NCBI GenBank assembly: GCA_041675165.1
Contig: JBAYUI010000014.1
Location: forward strand, 1-32,486
Reading direction: 5' to 3'
From: CAIKZD01 sp041675165
GTDB taxonomy: Bacteria > Patescibacteriota > Minisyncoccia > Moranbacterales > UBA2206
DNA length: 32,486 bases
Shown here: one piece after another, positions 13,676-20,207 of the stretch
Numbering within the stretch: position 1 is the first letter of the stretch
How the letters are laid out: each line of letters starts with the position of its first letter
The notes under the pieces: model-generated
The model's input: the letters and a program-made list of their open reading frames with translations, nothing else
Told to the model about the DNA's origin: nothing
The model's database searches: none
Program-made: the position numbers and the translations under genes

Positions 13676-14839
13676 ATGTTTGAAATAACAGGAAAAAGCG
13701 GAACGGGAAGAATGGGCAAAATCAAGACAAAAAGCGGAGAGATCAAAACTCCGTTTTTTATGCCTGACGCGACGCGCGGCTTCGTTAAATCGCTCAGCGG
13801 AAAGGATCTGGAAAATCTCGGAGTGGATCCGATGGTGGTCAACACTTATCATCTGTTCTTGAATCCCGGAATGGAGCTTATCAGGGCGGCCGGTGGGGTG
13901 CATAAGTTTATGCATTGGTCACATCCGCTACTCAGTGACTCGGGTGGTTATCAAGTTTTTTCACTCATACATAAGAATCCCGCGATGGGGAAGATTATGG
14001 ACGACGAAGTCGTTTTCCGTGATCCCTCCAGCGGCAAAAAACATACGCTTACTCCGGAAAAATCCATTGAGATCCAGTTCGATCTGGGAGTGGATATGAT
14101 GGTGGTTTTTGACGATCCTCCGCCGAATGATTATTCCAAAGAAAAAATTTCAGCGGCCGTGGAACGGACCATCGCGTGGGCGAAGCGTTGCAAGGTTGAA
14201 TATGCGCGTCAGATCGAGAAAAGGAAAATCAGCGAAGCGGATCGGCCGCTCATTTTCGGTGTTATCCAGGGCGGAGAGCATCCGGATCTTCGGCAACATT
14301 GCGCGTCCGAACTGGTTAAGATCGGTTTTGACGGGTATGGTTTCGGGGCGCGGCACGTGGATAGCGAGGGAAGATTTCTGGAAGGGGTCATGCGGGCAAC
14401 GGCGGATTTTATCCCTGAAGACGCTTTGCGTTTCGCGCTCGGCGTGGGCACGCCGGAAGATATCGTGAGGTGCCACGCATTGGGTTGGGATATGTTTGAT
14501 TGTGTCATTCCGACGAGAGAAGGAAGACACGGAAGACTTTTCCTGCGGAAAAGTAATTTCAAATTTCAGCCAAAGACCGATCCGCCTATGGCGGAAAATA
14601 TCAATGCTAAAGAAAATGCGAATGCGGAATTTTATGAGACAATAAATATCAATAATGGAAAATTTGCGGAAGATTTTTCGCCTATTTCCGAGGATTGTGA
14701 TTGTGAACTTTGTCAGAATCATACGCGGGCTTATCTGCATCACCTGTTCGTTTCCAGAGATCCTCTTGGAATGCGGCTGGCGGCCGCGCATAATTTGAAA
14801 TTTTATATGAAGTTGATGGAAGGCTTGAGGAAAATATGA
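13676..14839 (+). CDS. tgt: queuine/preQ1 tRNA-guanine transglycosylase with a repeat-derived insert
   Basis: Exchanges guanine-34 of GUN-anticodon tRNAs for a 7-deazaguanine. The two catalytic aspartates are in LLSDSGGYQVFSL (Asp88) and FDCVIPTREGR (Asp275, the nucleophile). The zinc site CDCELC with a His about 25 residues on (LHHLF) is intact. Residues about 294-320 lie between FLRKS and ETININNGKF and have no family counterpart. Their DNA (14555-14635) contains AATTTCAAATTTCAG and the palindrome TCCGCC-TAT-GGCGGA (14581-14595), so they are probably repeat-derived. No other queuosine gene is nearby, so the base may be salvaged. It overlaps the next gene by 4 bases (ATGA). Confidence 0.96.
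   Translation: MFEITGKSGTGRMGKIKTKSGEIKTPFFMPDATRGFVKSLSGKDLENLGVDPMVVNTYHLFLNPGMELIRAAGGVHKFMHWSHPLLSDSGGYQVFSLIHKNPAMGKIMDDEVVFRDPSSGKKHTLTPEKSIEIQFDLGVDMMVVFDDPPPNDYSKEKISAAVERTIAWAKRCKVEYARQIEKRKISEADRPLIFGVIQGGEHPDLRQHCASELVKIGFDGYGFGARHVDSEGRFLEGVMRATADFIPEDALRFALGVGTPEDIVRCHALGWDMFDCVIPTREGRHGRLFLRKSNFKFQPKTDPPMAENINAKENANAEFYETININNGKFAEDFSPISEDCDCELCQNHTRAYLHHLFVSRDPLGMRLAAAHNLKFYMKLMEGLRKI
14555..14635. repeat. repeat-derived insert inside tgt with a short palindrome
   Basis: Contains the AT-rich words AATTTCAAATTTCAG and the hairpin TCCGCC-TAT-GGCGGA (14581-14595), translated as residues about 294-320. Conserved TGT sequence resumes at TININNGKFAEDFSP. Confidence 0.6.
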
Positions 14840-15351
14840 TCGGATCCATACTGATGATTATTATTGTTCTGGCACTGGTCGTTCCAACTGTGTACGCTTT
14901 TCATGTTGGCGCGCCTATCCTTTTTACGCCTAAAAGTTCGATCAGACAGGCGCTTGAATTTTGTGAAGTCAAAAAAGGTCGGAAATTTTATGATTTGGGT
15001 TGTGGTACGGGAAGAAACGTGATTGTGGCTGCCAAGGAATTCAACTTAGATTCCGTGGGGCTGGAGCTTTCCCCGATACTATTTTTGATATCAAGAATGA
15101 ATTTATCCTTGAGTCGGGTGCCGGCGGAAATACGACTGAAAAATATGTATAAGGTTGACCTGAGCCAAGCGGATGTTGTATGCTGTTTTCTGACTCCCAA
15201 GGCTATGCGGAAGCTCGCGCCGAAATTCGAAAGAGAGCTGAAAAGCGGAGCCAAAATAATTTCCTATTGTTTCAGACTGCCCGATTGGGAGCCGCTAAAA
15301 ATAATCGATACGGATAATCCCGGAAAAATTTTTATCTATGAAAAAAAATAA
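14836..15351 (+). CDS. membrane-anchored class I SAM-dependent methyltransferase
   Basis: 171 aa. An N-terminal hydrophobic helix (SILMIIIVLALVVPTVYAF) is followed by a Rossmann methyltransferase domain. Motif I is FYDLGCGTGRNVIVAA. The acidic residue binding SAM ribose is in VGLELSP, and ADVVCCFLTPKAM is the motif IV region. The anchor plus small domain resembles the membrane methyltransferases seen in CPR and in the FAM173 (ATPSCKMT/ANTKMT) family, but no substrate can be assigned. It shares ATGA with the tgt stop, so the two are translationally coupled. Confidence 0.87.
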   Translation: MIGSILMIIIVLALVVPTVYAFHVGAPILFTPKSSIRQALEFCEVKKGRKFYDLGCGTGRNVIVAAKEFNLDSVGLELSPILFLISRMNLSLSRVPAEIRLKNMYKVDLSQADVVCCFLTPKAMRKLAPKFERELKSGAKIISYCFRLPDWEPLKIIDTDNPGKIFIYEKK

Positions 15352-15444
15352 TGATCGCCAAAGAAGCATCCGGAGCGCTTTCTAAGAAGGGAATATGTTC
15401 ATGGAATTCCATTTCTCATCTTGCTTGTCTGTCTGTGTCAAGTG

Positions 15445-17013
15445 CTAGCGGTTCAGCACTCGCAATTCGGTTCCACGCGGTAGAATAAGATAGTAAGAAT
15501 CCTTGATGGCCGGATTGAGCCTTTCTAAGTCAGAGAGGCTTATTTTTTTCTCTCTGGATAAGCCGAAAAGGCTGATCTTCCGGTCGAGTTCGATCTTGGA
15601 GAAAACCGGTTTGAAATTTTCCACCGAAGGCACCAAATGATTATCTTGGATGATTCTGTAAAAAGCATGGAATTTTCCGGGGTAGTTGATATTTTCCTTG
15701 AAACCGCTGAGTATCTCTAGGAGATAGGCACTGTTGCTCTTGTAGGTTTTCGGAATATGTAATGTTTTGCCGGCTTTTATGGGTCTGTAATTGAGAGGAG
15801 GATTGAGTGATTTCAAAAGGTCTGGATCAATGGCAAATTTTTTGGCAATCTCTTTCAGCGTGTCGCCTTTTTTTATGGTGTAGGAATCATTGTCCAATTC
15901 GCTCTGGATCTTGGCATTTATGGTTTCCTCTAGCCAGTGATAAAAATCTTCCAGAGAAAATTTTCTTTCCTGAGGAATTTTGATGTTGCCCGGACGGATA
16001 TTTTTCATATTTTCCAACCAGGCCGGATAACTTATTTTAGGATCAGCATTGGCCCTGTAAAGGAGCGGCAGAGAAGTCTTGAAATGATCGGCGACGGCAT
16101 AAAGAGTCTTTCCCTTTTCCAGATAGTGGGTCTGGCGGATGGAAATTTCCTTCTCCGGCAGGGAGAGTTCTTTCTTGCTGAGCGACTTGAGAAATTCATC
16201 GACATAGCCTCCGTTATAGGCTAAGAGTGAAAGATCCCAATTATCGTCTTTTTCGCCAAAACGTTTGTGGTTATCTGCCAGATGGGCCGCACAGAGCTCG
16301 GCACTCTTCAATGGATCAAGGCGTTCATCGTATTTGTCATCGACTTTGAGGTTGAATTTTTTCAGCCTAGCGGTACTTTCTACTATTTGATAAGGCCCGA
16401 CGGCGCCCGCTTCGGAAACATTTTTCGTTTGGAAATATGATTCTGCAATGGCGAGGTAGATGAATTTTTCCGGCACGCCATAATGTTGAAAGATTTTTGT
16501 TATATCATCCATCCATGGGGCCATCCTTTCCAGTCCTTGCACGATGCCTTGCTGATAATTGAAACTGCCGGGGGTGTGCTCTTTTTGCCACTGATGGAAA
16601 ATAGCGGAGCGAGTCGTCTTATCCAGAGTTATGCGCCTCCGTTTTTCTATCTGTTCGCGGAAAGTTTTTCCGATAACTTCATTGTCGGAGGAGTCGATGT
16701 CGATGTATCTTTTGGCTTTTTCCAGCTGTGCTTTCCGATCAGCCTCCCTATATTCGGTCCGAAGCCGATCCGTATCTTCAGCCGCACCGTCGGAAAAATC
16801 TTTCCCCCGTATAAATTTTTCAATAAGCGGTTTCTCAAGTAACTTCGCGGCCACGGCGGCAAGCAATGTTCCGCCGGCTATCTTCATAATACCTCGCCGA
16901 TCAAAAGCATTTTCCGAGGTTCCTTTTTCCGAGTCATTTTGAACAGGAACGTTTTTTGGGCGCTCTATCCGACGGGTGTTTTTTGGCTGGTTGAATGTTT
17001 CAAAAAATCTCAT
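15445..17013 (-). CDS. LysM lytic transglycosylase (MltD-like, SLT/GH23)
   Basis: Cleaves peptidoglycan glycan strands outside the membrane. 522 aa. The N-terminus holds a twin-arginine-like export signal, DRRGIMK (R39-R40) plus a hydrophobic stretch. An SLT domain covers about residues 165-285. The catalytic Glu191 is in LAIAESYF, followed by EAGAVGPYQI and LLAYNGG. Two to three LysM modules follow: THYLEKGKTLYAVADHF, YTIKKGDTLKEIAKKF and a degenerate one near the end (KISLSDLERLNP). A TATAAT box ends six bases before the ATG, so the message may be leaderless. A weak hairpin (15441-15460) overlaps the stop codon. It is a lone minus-strand gene between plus-strand units. Confidence 0.94.
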   Translation of the reverse strand: MRFFETFNQPKNTRRIERPKNVPVQNDSEKGTSENAFDRRGIMKIAGGTLLAAVAAKLLEKPLIEKFIRGKDFSDGAAEDTDRLRTEYREADRKAQLEKAKRYIDIDSSDNEVIGKTFREQIEKRRRITLDKTTRSAIFHQWQKEHTPGSFNYQQGIVQGLERMAPWMDDITKIFQHYGVPEKFIYLAIAESYFQTKNVSEAGAVGPYQIVESTARLKKFNLKVDDKYDERLDPLKSAELCAAHLADNHKRFGEKDDNWDLSLLAYNGGYVDEFLKSLSKKELSLPEKEISIRQTHYLEKGKTLYAVADHFKTSLPLLYRANADPKISYPAWLENMKNIRPGNIKIPQERKFSLEDFYHWLEETINAKIQSELDNDSYTIKKGDTLKEIAKKFAIDPDLLKSLNPPLNYRPIKAGKTLHIPKTYKSNSAYLLEILSGFKENINYPGKFHAFYRIIQDNHLVPSVENFKPVFSKIELDRKISLFGLSREKKISLSDLERLNPAIKDSYYLILPRGTELRVLNR

Positions 17014-17019
17014 ACCTTT

Positions 17020-17025
17020 ATTATA
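17020..17025 (-). promoter_or_regulatory. -10 box of the lytic transglycosylase gene
   Basis: Perfect TATAAT on the minus strand (17025-17020), separated from the ATG by AAAGGT only. The -35 at the expected place (TTCATT, 17048-17043) is poor. Confidence 0.5.
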
Positions 17026-17057
17026 TCTTAAAAATAGAGGATAATGAAATAGGCAGA

Positions 17058-17086
17058 TTGACTATTTTTTTGAAAAAAGATAAAAC
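17058..17086 (+). promoter_or_regulatory. promoter of the U32-family gene
   Basis: TTGACT (17058-17063), a 17-base spacer and TAAAAC (17081-17086). The ATG at 17111 lies about 18 bases past the predicted start. It is divergent from the transglycosylase promoter. Confidence 0.6.
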
Positions 17087-17110
17087 GGATAGAGTGGTAA
17101 AGTAAAGTTT

Positions 17111-18397
17111 ATGGATGAAAATGATGAAAAAAAATTAAAATTCGAATTGTTGGCACCGGCGGGCAATCTGGAAAAGCTGAAATACGCCTTTGCCTATGGT
17201 GCGGACGCGGTCTATTGCGGCGTGCCGGATTTTTCGCTGCGGGTGCGCATCAATAAGTTCGATGAAGAATCATTGCGAGCCGCAGCGGAGTACGCGCAGA
17301 AACGGAAGAAGAAAATATATATCACGCTCAACATCTATGCCCATAATGCTCATTTGGAAAGGATAGCCGCACATTTGAAATTTTTAAGAGACTTGAAGAT
17401 CGATGGAGTGATCGTGAGTGATCCCGGCATCATAAATTTGGTGAAAAAATATCTGCCGGCGGTCGACATCCATCTGTCCACGCAAGCCAATGTGACTAAT
17501 ATCGAAGCGGTGAAATTCTGGCAGACTGTCGGCGTGAAACGGATCGTGTTGGCCCGCGAAGTCACGCTTTCTGAAATCCGTGAGATCAAAAAAGCTGTCC
17601 CGAAGATGGAATTGGAATATTTCATCCACGGCGCGATGTGCATGAGCTATTCCGGACGTTGCATCTTGTCAAAGTGGATGAGCGGCAAGAGCGCGAACTT
17701 GGGGGATTGCACGCAACCGTGCAGGTGGAAATACAAAACAGTCAATAGTCATCAGTCATCGGTTGAAAGTGATCTGCTTAGAATGAGCGTTGTTGATGAT
17801 AAGGGTAAATTTGAGATGGATCTGGAGGAGAATCAGCAGGGGACATATTTTTTCAATAGCAAGGATCTGAACCTATCGGCGCACATCCAGGATCTGGCGG
17901 AGGCGGGCGTGACAAGTTTCAAGATCGAGGGACGGGCCAAGAGCGCCTACTATGTGGCGGTGGTGACGCGGGCGTATCGCAAAATAATAGCGGCACTTGG
18001 CAAAAGTAATCTGCCGCAGGTGATCAGGGCGCAGCAAAAGGAATTGGACAATCTGGTGAATAGAGGATATACCAAAGGTTTTTTGCTCGGTGCGGAACCG
18101 GAACATAATTTCTCTGGCAAGCTGAGCGGAACGCCGTATAAATTTTGCGGTGTCGTGGAAGGGAAGAAAAAAATTGACGGAAAAGTTTTCAATATTATTT
18201 TTTCGCATAATGAAATGTATGCGCGGGACGCCATTGAGGCAGTCACGCCCGACGGAAATTTGAAAGTCAAGATCAAGAAAGCATTGAACTGCAAACTGGA
18301 AAAAGTTCTCGAAATCCACGGCGGGCACGAGAACCGATTTTTTGTGCAATTTGATCAGGTCTTGTCGGAAATGACGCTGCTCCGCCGAAAAAACTGA
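17111..18397 (+). CDS. peptidase U32 family protein, probably tRNA hydroxylation factor TrhP-like
   Basis: 428 aa. The N-terminal TIM-barrel-like part has LAPAGNLEKLKYAFAYGADAVYCG. The U32 core is HGAMCMSYSGRC...GDCTQPCR, with four cysteines (C177, C184, C200, C204) that bind an iron-sulfur cluster in related proteins. TYFFNSKDL and FKIEGRAKS follow. Many U32 members are now known to act in RNA or ubiquinone hydroxylation rather than proteolysis; TrhP makes ho5U34 in tRNA from prephenate. Assignment to TrhP is by family likeness. Residues about 211-220 are encoded by a GTCATCAGTCATC repeat (17740-17763), a probable insert. Its 3' end contains the terminator of the convergent gene. Confidence 0.9.
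   Translation: MDENDEKKLKFELLAPAGNLEKLKYAFAYGADAVYCGVPDFSLRVRINKFDEESLRAAAEYAQKRKKKIYITLNIYAHNAHLERIAAHLKFLRDLKIDGVIVSDPGIINLVKKYLPAVDIHLSTQANVTNIEAVKFWQTVGVKRIVLAREVTLSEIREIKKAVPKMELEYFIHGAMCMSYSGRCILSKWMSGKSANLGDCTQPCRWKYKTVNSHQSSVESDLLRMSVVDDKGKFEMDLEENQQGTYFFNSKDLNLSAHIQDLAEAGVTSFKIEGRAKSAYYVAVVTRAYRKIIAALGKSNLPQVIRAQQKELDNLVNRGYTKGFLLGAEPEHNFSGKLSGTPYKFCGVVEGKKKIDGKVFNIIFSHNEMYARDAIEAVTPDGNLKVKIKKALNCKLEKVLEIHGGHENRFFVQFDQVLSEMTLLRRKN
17740..17763. repeat. GTCATC-type tandem repeat inside the U32 gene
   Basis: The stretch reads AGTCAATAGTCATCAGTCATC then GGT (given in two pieces), translated as about residues 211-218 after CRWKYKT. The 12-mer GTCATCAGTCAT recurs in the atpF-atpH spacer (31555-31582). 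Confidence 0.6.
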
Positions 18398-18413
18398 CTT
18401 GTGACTAAGTCAG
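18388..18413 (-). terminator. terminator of the reductase gene at a convergent junction
   Basis: CTGACTT (18394-18400) and AAGTCAG (18407-18413) form a 7-bp stem with loop GTGACT. On the minus strand it is followed by TTTTTT (complement of 18393-18388). It spans both stop codons, TGA of the U32 gene and TAG of the reductase. Confidence 0.7.
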
Positions 18414-19430
18414 GATCCTGATTAAGGTGCGGCCGAAGATCCTAACGCGAGTGGCAAGGGTGATAAGGTTGAAAAAAATGTTCCGGATGGGCCAAGAGAT
18501 GATGACAACGCCCACTATGGCTTCATGCAGACGCTTGTCCCAGAGAGCCGCGCGAGTCTTTTTCGCTCTATGGTTCTTGTCGAGGATCGTTCTGGCGATG
18601 TCTTCTCCGGAGACGAGCGCTTGATAGATGCCCTCGCCGGTGAAACTGTCAGCGAGGCCGGCCGCGTCGCCAGCGAGGAAGATGTTGCCGAATTTCCAAC
18701 CTCGATAATCACAATTGATGAGAAAAGCTTCGCGCTTCGCGCTTTTGAGATCGATATTCTTCTCTTTCGCCCATCTCTCGAATTTTTTCTGGGCGCGGAT
18801 CGGATCATATGCTTTTTGCGGGTAACCGTAGCCGATGGAGATGTGATCCTTGTGGGGGAAGATCCAGGAATACCAAGCGCTGAAAAATTTGGAATCGAAA
18901 AAAACTTCAAAGTCGGAAAATTTCCCCAAAGGAATCTTGTATTGGATGGCCACTCCTGCCAGAAGAGTCTTTTTCTTGAGGAAGCGCCGAACGATGGAAT
19001 TTGAACCATCGGCGCCGATGAGATGGTCAAAGCCGATCTTTTGGTGATCATTGGTAATGATGAATTTTTTTTCAATCTTGGTGACATGCGCGTCAGTCCG
19101 TATGTCGACGAAATTACGATTGATCTTTTCCAATTGCCATTGGCCCAATCTTTTCCGGTCGACGGTGTAGAAAAAAACCTCATCAAACGTGATGCGTGAA
19201 TTGCAGTGAGAAGCGTTGAAAACTATTTCCTTGTATTTATAATCGATGACTTCCTCCGGAAGATTGAGATAGCGGATGCTTTTCGGGGTGAGTCCGCCGG
19301 CACAGATCTTGGGTCCGATTTCGTGATTTTTTTCCAAGAGCAAAACAGACTTCCCGGCGTCGCCGAGAATTTTCGCGGCAGTGAGGCCCGCCGGACCTGC
19401 CCCGATTATGATGACATCGTATGATTCCAT
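18405..19430 (-). CDS. geranylgeranyl reductase family FAD-dependent oxidoreductase
   Basis: About 341 aa from the ATG at 19430. Starts MESYDVIIIGAGPAGLTAAKILGDAG, the FAD-binding Rossmann motif at the very N-terminus. ICAGGLTPK follows, then DHLIGADGSNS and the second flavin motif NIFLAGDAAGLADSFTGEGIYQAL. This is the p-hydroxybenzoate-hydroxylase fold of geranylgeranyl reductases, which saturate isoprenoid chains of lipids, chlorophyll or quinones. The substrate here is unknown. Two hydrophobic stretches near the C-terminus (IVGVVIISWPIRNIFFNLITLA) suggest membrane contact. A longer start at TTG 19475 is rejected because it would overlap the promoter. Only 7 bases separate it from the convergent U32 gene. 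Confidence 0.9.
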   Translation of the reverse strand: MESYDVIIIGAGPAGLTAAKILGDAGKSVLLLEKNHEIGPKICAGGLTPKSIRYLNLPEEVIDYKYKEIVFNASHCNSRITFDEVFFYTVDRKRLGQWQLEKINRNFVDIRTDAHVTKIEKKFIITNDHQKIGFDHLIGADGSNSIVRRFLKKKTLLAGVAIQYKIPLGKFSDFEVFFDSKFFSAWYSWIFPHKDHISIGYGYPQKAYDPIRAQKKFERWAKEKNIDLKSAKREAFLINCDYRGWKFGNIFLAGDAAGLADSFTGEGIYQALVSGEDIARTILDKNHRAKKTRAALWDKRLHEAIVGVVIISWPIRNIFFNLITLATRVRIFGRTLIRILT

Positions 19431-19463
19431 AAAACCAGTTTGAAAAATTTCATAACTATCTGC

Positions 19464-19513
19464 ATTATATACCAAGCAGCCTTTTTGACAAAACTTCCGG
19501 CGCGTGATATAAA
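19464..19513. promoter_or_regulatory. divergent promoters sharing one -35 element
   Basis: Plus strand (glyS T-box leader): TTGACA 19485-19490, 17-base spacer, TATAAA 19508-19513. Minus strand (reductase): TTGTCA 19491-19486, 16-base spacer, TATAAT 19469-19464. The two -35 hexamers overlap in TTTGACAAA, so polymerase can occupy only one direction at a time. Confidence 0.8.
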
Positions 19514-19609
19514 AGAAGTGCTCTTGGGGTTTGGCTCCCGAGATTAGAAATTTTTAAAAGAGTTCTCTGCTTTTGGCAGAGAGAATTCAGGTGGAACCGC
19601 GGACTTTAT

Positions 19610-19637
19610 GTAAGTAATTAATTAATTAATTACTTAC
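19610..19637. repeat. 28-base perfect palindrome inside the T-box antiterminator
   Basis: GTAAGTAATTAATT followed by its exact reverse complement. A second hairpin, CTTGTT-ACAT-AACAAG (19638-19653), follows directly. Both lie between the two strands of the antiterminator helix. Confidence 0.95.
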
Positions 19638-19656
19638 CTTGTTACATAACAAGTTG

Positions 19657-19715
19657 AAGCTCGTCCTGAACATGCGAATTTTTTTGTGTGTTTGGGACGA
19701 GCTTTTTGTTTTTTT
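19657..19715 (+). terminator. terminator of the glyS-type T-box leader
   Basis: AAGCTCGTCC (19657-19666) pairs perfectly with GGACGAGCTT (19695-19704), followed by TTTGTTTTTTT. It competes with the CCTGAA strand of the antiterminator. Confidence 0.95.
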
Positions 19716-19721
19716 GAAAAT

Positions 19722-19741
19722 AAAAAAGCCTTGCGCAAGGC
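19722..19741 (-). terminator. terminator of the orphan minus-strand gene
   Basis: GCCTT-GCGC-AAGGC (19728-19741) is a perfect palindrome. On the minus strand it is followed by TTTTTT. It lies 43 bases past the stop codon of the gene at 19784. Confidence 0.85.
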
Positions 19742-19783
19742 ATAGAGTGTATGTTTGGCAAGACTTTGGGGAGGTCGGGTAGG

Positions 19784-20092
19784 CTATTCACCAATACTGT
19801 CTATATGATCATAGCCGATAATGAGGCGATGTTCTGCCAGAAATTCGGTTACCTTATAATAGGTGTTAAAGGTAAACGGACATATCTCTGTTGGTAAATC
19901 AACTTCATTGGAAGGAACCGGAATCCCTGCATCTGATAATGTTTGTATTATTTCAGATTTTTGTGAAAAAACAGTAGCTCTTTCTCTCAAGCTTCGGCCT
20001 GGGCGAATTACTACGGCATATCCTCCAGTCTTCTCAATGATGTCCTTGTTTTGTGTATCCGGTTCTGTTATGAGAGCATAATTTTCCTTCAT
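19784..20092 (-). CDS. orphan 102-aa protein between the T-box leader and glyS
   Basis: Starts MKENYALITEPDTQNKDII at an ATG (20092-20090) with a good ribosome binding site, AAGGAGAT, six bases upstream. An upstream extension to 20188 is rejected because it has no such site. It contains GGYAVVIRPGRSLRERATVF and ends YDHIDSIGE. It is soluble, with no transmembrane segment and no family I recognise. It has its own terminator. It lies opposite to, and inside, the expected path from the T-box leader to glyS, so reading through the leader would make antisense RNA to it. Real-gene evidence is the ribosome site, the terminator and ordinary composition. Confidence 0.72.
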   Translation of the reverse strand: MKENYALITEPDTQNKDIIEKTGGYAVVIRPGRSLRERATVFSQKSEIIQTLSDAGIPVPSNEVDLPTEICPFTFNTYYKVTEFLAEHRLIIGYDHIDSIGE

Positions 20093-20207
20093 GGCTATCT
20101 CCTTGTAGTGAAATATTTTGAATAAGAACAGCTTTAATTCAACTAATATCAATGTTATGATATCAAAAAATGATAACGTAAAAGACAAGAAAAGTCAAGA
20201 GAATAAC

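Larger units (their letters stand above)
19518..19715 (+). promoter_or_regulatory. compact T-box riboswitch leader (glycine type expected)
   Basis: The T-box core AGGTGGAACCGCG is at 19589-19601. Between the predicted start (about 19520) and the core there are only about 70 bases: a short hairpin (19521-19543, CTC..GGG with CCC.GAG) whose loop contains GGC (19533-19535), a possible Gly specifier, and a stem III (CTCTGC/GCAGAG, 19564-19582). The antiterminator is TTCAGG (19586-19591) with CCTGAA (19665-19670). The competing terminator uses the same CC. Inside the antiterminator lies an extra 28-base perfect palindrome (19610-19637). The leader is shorter than canonical ones, and the next plus-strand gene, glyS, is 490 bases away beyond an opposite gene. 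Confidence 0.85.

Noticed and set aside
19431..19475. TTG start at 19475 for the reductase
   Set aside because: It would place the -10 box inside the gene, and the FAD motif normally begins right after the ATG chosen at 19430.
20093..20188. Upstream extension of the minus-strand orphan gene to 20188
   Set aside because: The ATG at 20092 has AAGGAGAT in the right place; the extension has no ribosome site and would run into the glyS start region.
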